Positions 18,306 through 26,609 of a stretch of 64,000 nucleotides of DNA are shown here, piece by piece (position 1 is the first letter of the stretch; each line of letters begins with the position of its first letter). The stretch is from an uncultured Flavobacteriaceae bacterium (lineage in GTDB: Bacteria > Bacteroidota > Bacteroidia > Flavobacteriales > Flavobacteriaceae). The stretch is taken from positions 141,499 to 205,498 of the forward strand of contig CANKUU010000004.1 in the NCBI GenBank assembly GCA_947486785.1, read 5' to 3'. The notes beneath the pieces are model-generated. The model made no database searches and had not been told where the DNA came from. It was given only the letters and a program-made list of their open reading frames with translations. The translations under genes and the position numbers were made by a program.

Positions 18306-19271
18306 ATGCTAAAGGTTGGTGTTTTAGGAGCAGGGCATTTAGGTAAAATTCATTTAAGACTACTAAATGAATCTGCTAGTTATAAACTAATAGGATTTTA
18401 TGATGCTGACGAAATTAATGCTAAAAAAGTGGCGAGTGAATTTGGATACAGCTATTTTGAGAACATTAACACGTTAATTGATGCCGTTGATGTTATTGAT
18501 ATTGTTACCCCTACCCTCTCACATTTCGACTGCGCAAAAAAAGCAATTAAAAAAGGTAAACATATATTTATTGAAAAACCAATTACCAATACGCTTGCCG
18601 AAGCAGAGGAATTGCTTAAGCTAGAAAAAAAACATAATATAAAAGGGCAAGTAGGTCATGTAGAGCGTTTTAACCCTGCGTTTACTGCAGTAAGCAAACA
18701 AATACAAAAACCAATGTTTATTGAAACACATCGCTTAGCAGAGTTCAATCCTCGAGGTACAGATGTGCCTGTTGTTTTAGATTTGATGATACATGACATT
18801 GATGCTATTTTAAGCGTAGTACAATCAGAAGTAAAAAACATACAAGCCAGCGGCGTATCTGTTATTAGTAACTCTCCAGATATTGCCAACGCTAGAATTG
18901 AATTTGAAAGTGGCTGTGTTGCTAATTTAACTGCTAGTAGAATTTCATTAAAAAACATGCGTAAATCTAGGTTTTTTCAAAAAGACGCCTATATTTCAAT
19001 TGATTTTCTAGAAAAAAAAGTGGAAGTTGTAAAAATGAAAGATGCTCCTGAAAATCCTGGCGATTTTGATATGATTTTACAAAATGCTGAAGGTATAAAA
19101 AAGCAAATTTATTTTGAAAATCCTGAGGTAGCAACAAACAATGCTATTTCAGATGAGTTAGCGTCTTTTGCAAACGCTATTAAAAATAACACCACCCCTG
19201 TAGTGAGCTTAAAACAAGGCACTCAAGCGCTAAAAGTCGCTTTACAAATTATTGATTGCTTTAAAAAATAG
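18306..19271 (+). CDS. Gfo/Idh/MocA family oxidoreductase
   Basis: 321 residues from the ATG at 18306 (MLKVGVLGAGHLGKIHLRLL). The Rossmann motif GAGHLGKIH starts near residue 8 and binds NAD(P). The EKPITNTLAEAEEL segment near residue 93 carries the conserved catalytic-region Lys-Pro, and GQVGHVERFNPAF and DLMIHDIDAILSV follow in the substrate domain. Members act on sugars or other small molecules; I cannot tell the substrate. It leads a same-strand run continuing into the 3-hydroxyacyl-CoA dehydrogenase gene 70 bp downstream. Confidence 0.88.
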   Translation: MLKVGVLGAGHLGKIHLRLLNESASYKLIGFYDADEINAKKVASEFGYSYFENINTLIDAVDVIDIVTPTLSHFDCAKKAIKKGKHIFIEKPITNTLAEAEELLKLEKKHNIKGQVGHVERFNPAFTAVSKQIQKPMFIETHRLAEFNPRGTDVPVVLDLMIHDIDAILSVVQSEVKNIQASGVSVISNSPDIANARIEFESGCVANLTASRISLKNMRKSRFFQKDAYISIDFLEKKVEVVKMKDAPENPGDFDMILQNAEGIKKQIYFENPEVATNNAISDELASFANAIKNNTTPVVSLKQGTQALKVALQIIDCFKK

Positions 19272-19289
19272 CAAAATTTAGGGGTATTA

Positions 19290-19305
19290 TAGGTAGTACT
19301 ACCTA
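19290..19305. promoter_or_regulatory. Perfect 16-bp palindrome TAGGTAGTACTACCTA
   Basis: A perfect palindrome in the 70-bp gap between the Gfo/Idh gene and the 3-hydroxyacyl-CoA dehydrogenase gene, 37 bp before the latter's ATG. It could be an operator for a dimeric regulator or a small RNA hairpin. No T-run follows, so a terminator is unlikely. Confidence 0.4.
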
Positions 19306-19341
19306 AAACCATTTACAAATAAAAACTAAAATAATTTGGCC

Positions 19342-20229
19342 ATGAATAAAATAGCAGTTGTTGGTGCAGGCACTATGGGCAATGGTATCGCCCATGTTTT
19401 TGCCCTAAACGGATATCAAGTAAGTTTAATTGATATTTCTGAGACATCATTAAATAAAGGCTTAGCTACGATAGCAAAAAACCTTGATCGCATGGTGGTT
19501 AAGGAAAAAATTTCTGAAAATGACAAGAAGGCCACCTTAGACCATATTACCGGTTTTACTTCTATTAAAGATGGTGTTTCTGGTGTACATTTGGTAGTTG
19601 AGGCCGCTACAGAGCAACTAAATTTAAAATTGAACATTTTTAAAGAATTAGATCAATTTTGTTCTCAAGATGTTATTCTAGCTACTAATACCTCTTCTAT
19701 CTCCATTACAGAAATTGCGGCTGCTACTGAGCGGCCCGATAAGGTAATAGGCATGCATTTTATGAACCCTGTACCTATTATGAAACTAGTTGAAATCATT
19801 AGAGGATATAGTACTTCTGATGAGACGACCAAAAAAATAATGAACCTCTCGCTAAAATTAGGAAAAACCCCAACCGAAGTAAATGACTACCCAGGTTTTG
19901 TGGCTAACCGCATACTTATGCCAATGATTAATGAAGCCATCGAGACTTTATACAATGGTGTTGCAGGTGTTAAAGAAATAGATAAGGTAATGATGCTAGG
20001 TATGGCGCACCCCATGGGGCCTTTGCAACTCGCAGATTTTATTGGTTTAGATGTCTGCCTGTCTATATTAAATGTAATGTACGATGGTTTTAAAAAGCCA
20101 AAGTATGCACCTTGTCCTCTGCTCGTAAATATGGTAATGGCAGGCAAGTTAGGCATAAAAACAAACGAAGGATTCTACGATTATTCTCAAAATAGGAAAG
20201 CGGAAATTGTAGCTCAACAATTCAAATAA
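19342..20229 (+). CDS. 3-hydroxyacyl-CoA dehydrogenase (3-hydroxybutyryl-CoA dehydrogenase type)
   Basis: 295 residues from the ATG at 19342 (MNKIAVVGAGTMGNGIAHVF). This NAD-dependent enzyme oxidises 3-hydroxyacyl-CoA to 3-ketoacyl-CoA (paaH/hbd type). The NAD-binding GAGTMGNGIAH is at residues 8-18. The catalytic His and Asn lie in MHFMNPVPIMKLVEII (near residue 138), and NDYPGFVANRILMPMINEA and the C-terminal helical domain follow. The length matches stand-alone dehydrogenases. The frame extends to a TTG at 19336, but ATG is the better start. A near-consensus TAATTTG (19332-19338) lies 3 nt before it. Confidence 0.92.
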   Translation: MNKIAVVGAGTMGNGIAHVFALNGYQVSLIDISETSLNKGLATIAKNLDRMVVKEKISENDKKATLDHITGFTSIKDGVSGVHLVVEAATEQLNLKLNIFKELDQFCSQDVILATNTSSISITEIAAATERPDKVIGMHFMNPVPIMKLVEIIRGYSTSDETTKKIMNLSLKLGKTPTEVNDYPGFVANRILMPMINEAIETLYNGVAGVKEIDKVMMLGMAHPMGPLQLADFIGLDVCLSILNVMYDGFKKPKYAPCPLLVNMVMAGKLGIKTNEGFYDYSQNRKAEIVAQQFK

Positions 20230-21465
20230 ATGGCATCAATTAAACCTTTTAAAGCCATTAGACCAGCAAAAGATAAAGTCAGTTTTGTTGTTTCAAAATC
20301 GTATCAAGATTATTCTCAAAAAGAATTAAATGCTGTACTAGATTACAACCCTTTTTCGTTTTTACACATCATCAACCCTGCATACAAATATTCGAAAAGT
20401 GTAAAAGGTGAAAAACGTTTTAAACTAGTCCAAAGTCGATATCTTCAATTTTTAGAAAATGATATCTTCTTGAAAGATGAAAAGGACAGCTTATACCTTT
20501 ACCAAATGCAAAGTAAAAGCAGAACATTTACTGGTATTTTCTGTGCTACTAGCATAAAAGAATATCAAGAAAACAGTATTAAAAAACACGAGAGTACAAT
20601 TAAAAAAAGAGAGGAGCTATTTGCAGATTATTTAAATTTGGTAGGTTTTAATGCAGAACCGGTATTAATGACTTACGAAGATAACGACACCATTTCGGCT
20701 ATTTTTAACCAGCAAATGCAATTATCACCAGAATATTTATTTACGACAAAAGACGAAACCTCTCATAAATTTTGGTGTATTTCAGATGATAAAATTATAA
20801 CAAAATTAGTTGCGGCTTTTGACCAAATTGACGCCCTTTATATAGCTGACGGACATCACAGAAGTGCTTCATCAAACTTACTTTCGAAAAGGGCTAAACA
20901 GAATAATAAAGCACATACGGGGCAAGAGCCCTATAATTATTTTTTGAGTTATATCATTCCAGAATCAGAAATACGTATTTATGATTATAGTAGATTAATA
21001 AAGAAATTAAACGGTCTTAGCAAAAAAGAATTTGTTTTAAAACTTGAGAAATTCTATCATATTAAAAATAAAGGCCCTATCCCATACAAACCATCTAAAA
21101 AACATAATTTCGGAATGTATTTAGAAGGTGAATTTTATTCGCTTTCGCTACGAAAAAAAATGTATAATTTTACAAATGCGCTTAGTAAACTAGATACTCA
21201 TTTACTTTTTAAAACAATTTTAGAGCCAATTTTAGGCATAAAAGACTTGCAAAAAGAAGAACAAATTAAATACGGGTATGGCAAACACAATGTAATTAAG
21301 ATGAAAGAATACATTGATAAAGGTAAATATGCAGTAGGCTTTAGTTTAGTACCTGTTACCATTTCAGAAATTAAAGCTATTGCAAATGAGGGTTTAGTGA
21401 TGCCACCCAAAAGCACGTACATAAAACCTAAATTAAGAAGTGGTCTTGCTATATATGAGTTGTAA
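20230..21465 (+). CDS. DUF1015 family protein
   Basis: 411 residues. The N-terminus (IKPFKAIRPAKDKVSFVVSKSYQDY) and the central ALYIADGHHRSASS motif near residue 207 identify DUF1015. No enzyme activity is established that I know of. The His-His-Arg motif suggests a nucleotide- or phosphate-handling site (inference). Its ATG follows the dehydrogenase stop immediately (TAA-ATG), so the two are probably one transcription unit with coupled translation; in Flavobacteriaceae DUF1015 commonly sits next to this dehydrogenase. Confidence 0.88.
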   Translation: MASIKPFKAIRPAKDKVSFVVSKSYQDYSQKELNAVLDYNPFSFLHIINPAYKYSKSVKGEKRFKLVQSRYLQFLENDIFLKDEKDSLYLYQMQSKSRTFTGIFCATSIKEYQENSIKKHESTIKKREELFADYLNLVGFNAEPVLMTYEDNDTISAIFNQQMQLSPEYLFTTKDETSHKFWCISDDKIITKLVAAFDQIDALYIADGHHRSASSNLLSKRAKQNNKAHTGQEPYNYFLSYIIPESEIRIYDYSRLIKKLNGLSKKEFVLKLEKFYHIKNKGPIPYKPSKKHNFGMYLEGEFYSLSLRKKMYNFTNALSKLDTHLLFKTILEPILGIKDLQKEEQIKYGYGKHNVIKMKEYIDKGKYAVGFSLVPVTISEIKAIANEGLVMPPKSTYIKPKLRSGLAIYEL

Positions 21466-21554
21466 CTTAAAGTTATAGAATATGAATTTGATATGCTTAC
21501 AAACAAATACTTTTTTAGTTTAGAAACATTGTAAACTACCACCAAAAAAATATT

Positions 21555-22217
21555 ATGTCGATTAAACAAAATTTGAAATTAATTAAGAAAACCCTGCCTG
21601 ATGAGGTTACACTTGTTGCGGTTTCAAAAACAAAGCCAAATGCAGATTTACAAGAAGCCTATGATGCAGGGCAACGTATTTTTGGTGAGAATAAAATTCA
21701 AGAAATGGCTCAAAAATGGGCCAGTTTACCTAAAGATATTGAATGGCATATGATTGGCCATGTACAGCGAAACAAAGTGAAATATATGGCCGAATTTGTA
21801 TCTTTAATACATGGTGTAGACAGCTTACGCCTTTTGAAAGAAATAAACAAACAGGCAATTAAACACGATAGAACTATTCATTGCCTACTTCAAATACATA
21901 TTGCTGAAGAAGACACCAAATTTGGCTTAAATGATATGGAGCTGAATGAGCTTGTTGATTCGGTAGAATTTAAAGCCCTAAAAAACATTAAAATACTCGG
22001 TTTAATGGGCATGGCTACATTTACTGATAATATGGATCAGGTTCGACGAGAGTTTAATAAATTAAACCAAATCTATTGTATGCTTCAAGAAAAAGTAAAG
22101 GATTTATCTATACTATCAATGGGTATGAGTAATGATTATCAAATAGCAATTGAAGAAGGTAGTACAATGGTGCGCATTGGAAGTAGTATCTTTGGTGAAA
22201 GAAATAGGCGCAAATAG
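21555..22217 (+). CDS. YggS family pyridoxal-phosphate-binding protein
   Basis: 220 residues of the YggS/PLPBP family, which holds pyridoxal 5'-phosphate in a TIM barrel and buffers vitamin B6. The PLP-binding Lys is in VAVSKTKPN near residue 25. Other marks are GENKIQE, WHMIGHVQRNKVK, IHGVDS, the central LQIHIAEEDTKFGL and the C-terminal LSMGMSNDYQIAIEEGSTMVR, IGSSIFGER. It follows DUF1015 after 89 bp on the same strand, and 3 bp separate it from the exonuclease gene. Confidence 0.93.
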   Translation: MSIKQNLKLIKKTLPDEVTLVAVSKTKPNADLQEAYDAGQRIFGENKIQEMAQKWASLPKDIEWHMIGHVQRNKVKYMAEFVSLIHGVDSLRLLKEINKQAIKHDRTIHCLLQIHIAEEDTKFGLNDMELNELVDSVEFKALKNIKILGLMGMATFTDNMDQVRREFNKLNQIYCMLQEKVKDLSILSMGMSNDYQIAIEEGSTMVRIGSSIFGERNRRK

Positions 22218-22220
22218 TAG

Positions 22221-23594
22221 ATGTACACAATATTAGATATAGAGACTACCGGAGGAAAATTTAATGAAGAAGGAATAACAGAAATCGCTATTCACAAATT
22301 TGATGGCCATCAAGTTGTTGACAAATTTATCTCTCTAGTTAACCCAGAAATAGAAATTCAACCCTTTGTAGTTAAGCTTACTGGTATCAACTCAAAAATG
22401 CTGCGAACAGCACCAAAATTTCACGAAGTAGCCAAACGAATTGTCGAAATAACTAAAGATACTGTAATTGTAGCTCATAACGCACAATTTGATTACCGCA
22501 TACTACGTACCGAATTTAGAAGGTTGGGATATAATTTTGAACGTAAAACGCTTTGTACCGTAGCACTTTCTCAGAGATTACTACCAGATGCTGAATCTTA
22601 TAGTTTAGGTAAATTAGTTCGCTCTTTAGGTATTGCCGTAAGCGATAGGCATAGAGCAAACGGTGATGCATTAGCTACCTTAAAGTTATTTAAATTATTG
22701 CTTAATAAAGATTTAGACAAGTCGATCTTAAAAACAGTGGTTAAAGCAGAAACACTTGGTGAACTTTCTACAAGGCAGTTAGATATTATCGATGTTTTAC
22801 CTTCAAAATTAGGAATGTATTACATGCACAATAAAGACGGGGATATTATTTTCTTGGGAAAAAGCAAAAACATAAAAAAAAGAGTTAATCAACACTTTAC
22901 CCAAAGTGGTGATCGGGCTAGAAAATTACAAAAAGAGACTAAAAAGGTAACTTTTGAAAAAACAGGCAACGAATTGTTTGCGCTTTTAAAAGAATATGAA
23001 GAATTACGTAGAAATAAACCAAAATTTAACCCTAAACCCAAATCTAGACTGTTTTCGTATGGTTTATACCAAACTGTAACAGAACAAGGTTATATTTATT
23101 TTTATACAGGTGCGATTAATGCAAAAGGAAGAACTGGCTTGGTAAGCACCTTTAGTAGCCATAATGGAGCTAAAAATACCTTGTATCAAATAACTAAAGA
23201 CTTTCAACTTTGTGATAAATTAAACGGACTTTCTAAAGCAAAAACAAATTGTTCAAAATTCGAAGAAAATGAATGCTTCGGTGCCTGTATTCAAAAAGAA
23301 CCTGTTTCAGCCTATAACCTTAGGGCCCATAGCGCTATTACCCTTTATTCGCCAAAGCAAGGTACATATCTAATCTCGGACAAAGGTAGAGAGATAGGCG
23401 AATATTCCGCCATTTTTATTAAAAATGGAGTTCTTAAAGGCATCGGTTTTTATGATTTAAATCATCAAATAAATAATATTCATATCTTAGAATCATTAAT
23501 TACCCCTATGACTAGTGATGCAAATACAACGCATATTATACAATCATACTTGAGAAAACATTCTACTATTAAAATTATAGAACTAAATTCTTAA
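22221..23594 (+). CDS. DnaQ-like 3'-5' exonuclease fused to a GIY-YIG nuclease domain
   Basis: 457 residues. Residues 1-165 form a DEDDh exonuclease of the DNA polymerase epsilon type: YTILDIETTG (motif I), VAHNAQFDYRIL (motif II) and HRANGDALAT (motif III, with His and Asp). From about residue 197 a GIY-YIG-like endonuclease core follows (GMYYMHNKDGDIIFLGKS, NIKKRVNQHF), in which the canonical motif is relaxed. The remaining about 180 residues resemble the C-terminus of Cho/UvrC-like proteins of this fusion family, with a Cys cluster (CSKFEENECFGACI). The fusion is known in many bacteria and probably works in DNA repair; this role is inferred. Confidence 0.85.
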   Translation: MYTILDIETTGGKFNEEGITEIAIHKFDGHQVVDKFISLVNPEIEIQPFVVKLTGINSKMLRTAPKFHEVAKRIVEITKDTVIVAHNAQFDYRILRTEFRRLGYNFERKTLCTVALSQRLLPDAESYSLGKLVRSLGIAVSDRHRANGDALATLKLFKLLLNKDLDKSILKTVVKAETLGELSTRQLDIIDVLPSKLGMYYMHNKDGDIIFLGKSKNIKKRVNQHFTQSGDRARKLQKETKKVTFEKTGNELFALLKEYEELRRNKPKFNPKPKSRLFSYGLYQTVTEQGYIYFYTGAINAKGRTGLVSTFSSHNGAKNTLYQITKDFQLCDKLNGLSKAKTNCSKFEENECFGACIQKEPVSAYNLRAHSAITLYSPKQGTYLISDKGREIGEYSAIFIKNGVLKGIGFYDLNHQINNIHILESLITPMTSDANTTHIIQSYLRKHSTIKIIELNS

Positions 23595-23597
23595 AGC

Positions 23598-24431
23598 TTG
23601 AAAAAGAAAACAAATAATACCAACTGGAAGAGTAAACTTCATGAAGTTATTTATGAAGCAGACACCCCGATGGGTAAGTGGTTTGACATTATCTTATTCA
23701 TTTTAATCATTGTTAGTGTAATTGTGGTAATGCTCGAAAGTGTTAAGGAGATTGAATGGAAATACCATAGAATTTTATTAACTCTTGAATGGATTATTAC
23801 TATCTTTTTTACGCTAGAATATATTGCACGTGTAATTAGCATAAAAAAACCTTTTAAATATATTTTTAGCTTCTACGGTATTATTGATTTTATCTCAACA
23901 ATACCGTTGTACCTTTCTTATATTTTTGTTGGATCGCAGGTATTACTTGCGGTTAGAGCTTTTCGTCTCCTGCGGGTATTCAGAGTACTCAAGCTAGTTC
24001 AATTTTTAGGCGAAGCATCGCAACTAAATAAAGCCTTAAAAGCGAGTCGCACCAAAATAGCAGTTTTCATATACACCGTACTTATTTTAGCCGTTATTAT
24101 GGGCACTGTTATGTATTATATTGAAGATGATAGCGCGGGGTTCACAAGCATACCCAGAAGCATTTATTGGGCTATAGTAACTTTAACAACAGTAGGTTAT
24201 GGCGATATAGCTCCGCAAACAAATTTGGGCCAACTTGTTGCCACTATTGTGATGATTTTGGGTTATGGCATTATAGCTGTACCCACCGGTATAGTTACCT
24301 CTGAATTTACTAGGCAAGAATCTAGTAAAAAAGACGAAGTTCATCTAAATACGCAAGCATGCCCATCATGCTCTATTGAAGGCCATAGAGATAATGCGTC
24401 ACATTGCTTTAATTGCGGAAGCTCTTTATAG
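23598..24431 (+). CDS. Voltage-gated potassium channel family ion transporter with C-terminal zinc ribbon
   Basis: 277 residues. Six membrane segments are visible: helices from about residue 28 through the pore. The S4-like helix carries regularly spaced Arg residues (VRAFRLLRVFRVLK). The K+ selectivity filter is TTVGYGD near residue 200. After the last helix (IMILGYGIIAVPTGIVTSEF) a short tail ends in a four-Cys zinc-ribbon-like knuckle (CPSCSIEGHRDNASHCFNC). The start is TTG at 23598; the next in-frame Met (near residue 25) would still precede S1 but would shorten the cytoplasmic N-terminus. It begins 3 bp after the exonuclease stop and ends 1 bp before the miaA ATG. Confidence 0.88.
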   Translation: MKKKTNNTNWKSKLHEVIYEADTPMGKWFDIILFILIIVSVIVVMLESVKEIEWKYHRILLTLEWIITIFFTLEYIARVISIKKPFKYIFSFYGIIDFISTIPLYLSYIFVGSQVLLAVRAFRLLRVFRVLKLVQFLGEASQLNKALKASRTKIAVFIYTVLILAVIMGTVMYYIEDDSAGFTSIPRSIYWAIVTLTTVGYGDIAPQTNLGQLVATIVMILGYGIIAVPTGIVTSEFTRQESSKKDEVHLNTQACPSCSIEGHRDNASHCFNCGSSL

Positions 24432-24432
24432 C

Positions 24433-25347
24433 ATGAAAAAAATACTTTTAGCAGTAGTAGGTCCAACTGCAATAGGCAAGACCAGCTTATCAATTTCATT
24501 AGCAAATCATTTTAATACAGAAATCGTTTCTGCAGATTCGCGTCAATTTTTCAAGGAAATGCGAATTGGTACAGCAGTACCTAGTGCTCGTGAATTAAAT
24601 GATGCGCAACACCATTTAATTCAACATAAAAGTATTGTCGACAACTACTCTGTTGGAGCGTTTGAAAGAGAAGCTTTGCAACTGATAACTAATTTGCATC
24701 AAAAAAATGAAGTGATACTACTCGTTGGGGGTAGCGGACTATATATTAAGGCGGTCACTGAAGGTTTAGATTATTTTCCGAAAATTGACCCAAATATTCG
24801 CAGTTCATTATCAAAAAAGTATGAAGAAAAAGGCATAACTTATCTTCAAGAGCAACTAAAAAAACTTGATCCCACGTATTTCGAAAGAGTTGATTTAGCC
24901 AACCCTCATCGAATTATTCGTGCTTTAGAGGTTTGTATAGGTTCTGGTGAATGCTACTCTAAATTTATTGGACAACCTAAAGCTCCAAGACCATTTAAAA
25001 CTATTACGCTAGGTTTAGATACGGATCGAAAAATAATTTACGATCGTATTAACGACAGGGTAGATATTATGATGAAAACAGGCTTACTAGACGAAGTAAA
25101 AAAACTATATCCCTTTAAAGATTTAAATGCGCTACAAACTGTTGGCTACCGAGAATTATTTAAATATTTAGATGGCACCTATGATTTAGATTTTGCAGTA
25201 GCTGAAATAAAAAAAAATACGAGAAGATTTGCAAAACGACAGCTTACTTGGTTTAAAAAAAATGAAGATACTATTTGGGTGCCATATGACAGCTCATTAT
25301 CTACTATACTAGAAACTGTTGAAGCTGAAATTAAAAAACATGAATAA
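24433..25347 (+). CDS. miaA: tRNA dimethylallyltransferase
   Basis: 304 residues. MiaA adds a dimethylallyl group to N6 of A37 in tRNAs that read UNN codons. Visible: the P-loop [13 protein letters not shown], the DSRQ motif ([16 protein letters not shown]), [23 protein letters not shown], and the C-terminal [11 protein letters not shown] and [12 protein letters not shown] chose the ATG at 24433 ([15 protein letters not shown]); the longer frame back to 24376 lies inside the channel gene. The 3' end overlaps the broken gluconokinase gene by 8 bp. Confidence 0.95.
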   Translation: MKKILLAVVGPTAIGKTSLSISLANHFNTEIVSADSRQFFKEMRIGTAVPSARELNDAQHHLIQHKSIVDNYSVGAFEREALQLITNLHQKNEVILLVGGSGLYIKAVTEGLDYFPKIDPNIRSSLSKKYEEKGITYLQEQLKKLDPTYFERVDLANPHRIIRALEVCIGSGECYSKFIGQPKAPRPFKTITLGLDTDRKIIYDRINDRVDIMMKTGLLDEVKKLYPFKDLNALQTVGYRELFKYLDGTYDLDFAVAEIKKNTRRFAKRQLTWFKKNEDTIWVPYDSSLSTILETVEAEIKKHE

Positions 25348-25891
25348 TACAAATACCTCAATATTTGTTGTAATGGGGGTTTCTGGATGTGGTAAAAGTA
25401 CCATTGGTAAATTATTAGCAAATACTTTAGCCGTACCTTTCTTTGATGCTGATGATTATCATCCCAAAGCAAAAATAAATAAAATGACTTCTGGTACCCC
25501 TTGAAATGATAAAGATCGAGCAGGTTGGCTAAAGCAACTTAATTGCCTTGCCGTAAAAAGCAAGCTTAAAGGAGCCGTAATTGCATGCTCTGCTTTAAAA
25601 GCTTCTTATCGTTTAGTATTAGCAGAACATACCAATCATCAAATGTGTTTTATTCATTTGCACGGTACTTTTGAAAAAATTTCGCAAAGATTAACGCAAA
25701 TAAAAAATCATTTCATGTCTGTAAATCTATTACAGTCTCAATTTGATGCACTTGAAATACCTAAAAATACCATTCAAGTTTCGATAAAAAATTCCCCAGA
25801 AGAAATAATAATTTATATTCTAGTTCAATTGAGAATAAAAAAAAGCTTTAGCAAATTTGCTAAAGCTTTTTTTAAAAAATTCTATTGTTAA
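25340..25891 (+). pseudogene. gntK: Gluconokinase gene interrupted by one in-frame TGA
   Basis: The frame from the ATG at 25340 encodes a gluconokinase (GntK, gluconate to 6-phosphogluconate): P-loop [33 protein letters not shown], then TGA at 25502-25504, and beyond it, in the same frame, NDKDRAGWLKQLN, AVIACSALKASYR, IHLHGTFEKI and HFMSVNLLQSQFDALE. The family has SGxPLxDxDR here, so the TGA replaces Leu, one base from TTA. No frameshift is seen. The C-terminus reads on through the downstream terminator hairpin (SFSKFAKAFFKKF) before TAA, about 10 residues longer than usual, so its own stop may also be lost. A start inside the end of miaA implies co-transcription. Confidence 0.88.
25838..25873. 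terminator. Bidirectional terminator, perfect 36-bp palindrome
   Basis: AAAAAAAGCTTTAGCAAA (25838-25855) is exactly mirrored by 25856-25873, giving a strong stem with A-run and T-run on either side. It lies between the convergent gntK pseudogene (+) and the response regulator gene (-, stop at 25888), 15 bp from the latter. It can end transcription in both directions. Confidence 0.88.
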
Positions 25892-26604
25892 GAGACTTCT
25901 TCGCTATTAACTACAAGTCTAAATCCTTCTCCATGTATATTTAAAATTTCAACATTATCATCTACCTTAAGGTACTTACGAAGTTTTGCAATGTACACAT
26001 CCATACTACGAGAGGTGAAATAATTGTCATCTCTCCATATTTTAGTTAGGGCTAACTCTCTGGGCATTAAATCATTCTCATGCAGCGCTAAAAGTCGTAA
26101 CAATTCGTTCTCCTTGGGTGATAATTTGATAGCCTCATTATCTTTATACTTTAGAAATCTGAGCTTTGAGTTTAAATGAAAGCCACCTATTTCAAATTCG
26201 AACTTTCTACTGTCAGCCAAGGTATTTACTGATTTTCGTTGAAGAATAGCCTTAAGTTTCATTAATAAAACCTCAGAATCAAAAGGCTTATTTAAATAGT
26301 CATCGGCCCCAGCTTTGTAACCTTTTAACACATCTTCTTTCATAGTCTTCGCCGTTAAAAAAACTATAGGCACATTTTCATTCTTTTCTCTAATTTCTTT
26401 CGCTAAGGTAAAGCCGTCTTTGTAAGGCATCATAACATCTAAAATACAAATATCATAGTTGTCTTTTTTGAACTTTTCAAAACCTTCCATGCCATTTTTT
26501 GCCAAGGTTACCTCAAAATCGTTCATAGTTAAATAATCTTTTAAGACTATTCCGAAATTTGGGTCATCTTCAACTAAAAGAATTTTCTTGTTTATTGTTT
26601 CCAT
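25888..26604 (-). CDS. OmpR-family response regulator (RprY-like)
   Basis: 238 residues. The receiver domain has the acidic pocket (LLVEDDPN), the phosphoacceptor Asp56 in CILDVMMP, the conserved Thr in VFLTAKT, and the Lys in YLNKPFDSE. A winged-helix DNA-binding domain follows (about 135-235: LSPKENELLRLLALH, SRSMDVYIAKLRKYL, ILNIHGEGFRLV). It lies 5 bp downstream of its histidine kinase in the same operon, the RprX/RprY-like arrangement common in Bacteroidota. Its targets are not visible from the sequence. Confidence 0.92.
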   Translation of the reverse strand: METINKKILLVEDDPNFGIVLKDYLTMNDFEVTLAKNGMEGFEKFKKDNYDICILDVMMPYKDGFTLAKEIREKNENVPIVFLTAKTMKEDVLKGYKAGADDYLNKPFDSEVLLMKLKAILQRKSVNTLADSRKFEFEIGGFHLNSKLRFLKYKDNEAIKLSPKENELLRLLALHENDLMPRELALTKIWRDDNYFTSRSMDVYIAKLRKYLKVDDNVEILNIHGEGFRLVVNSEEVS

Positions 26605-26609
26605 ATATT

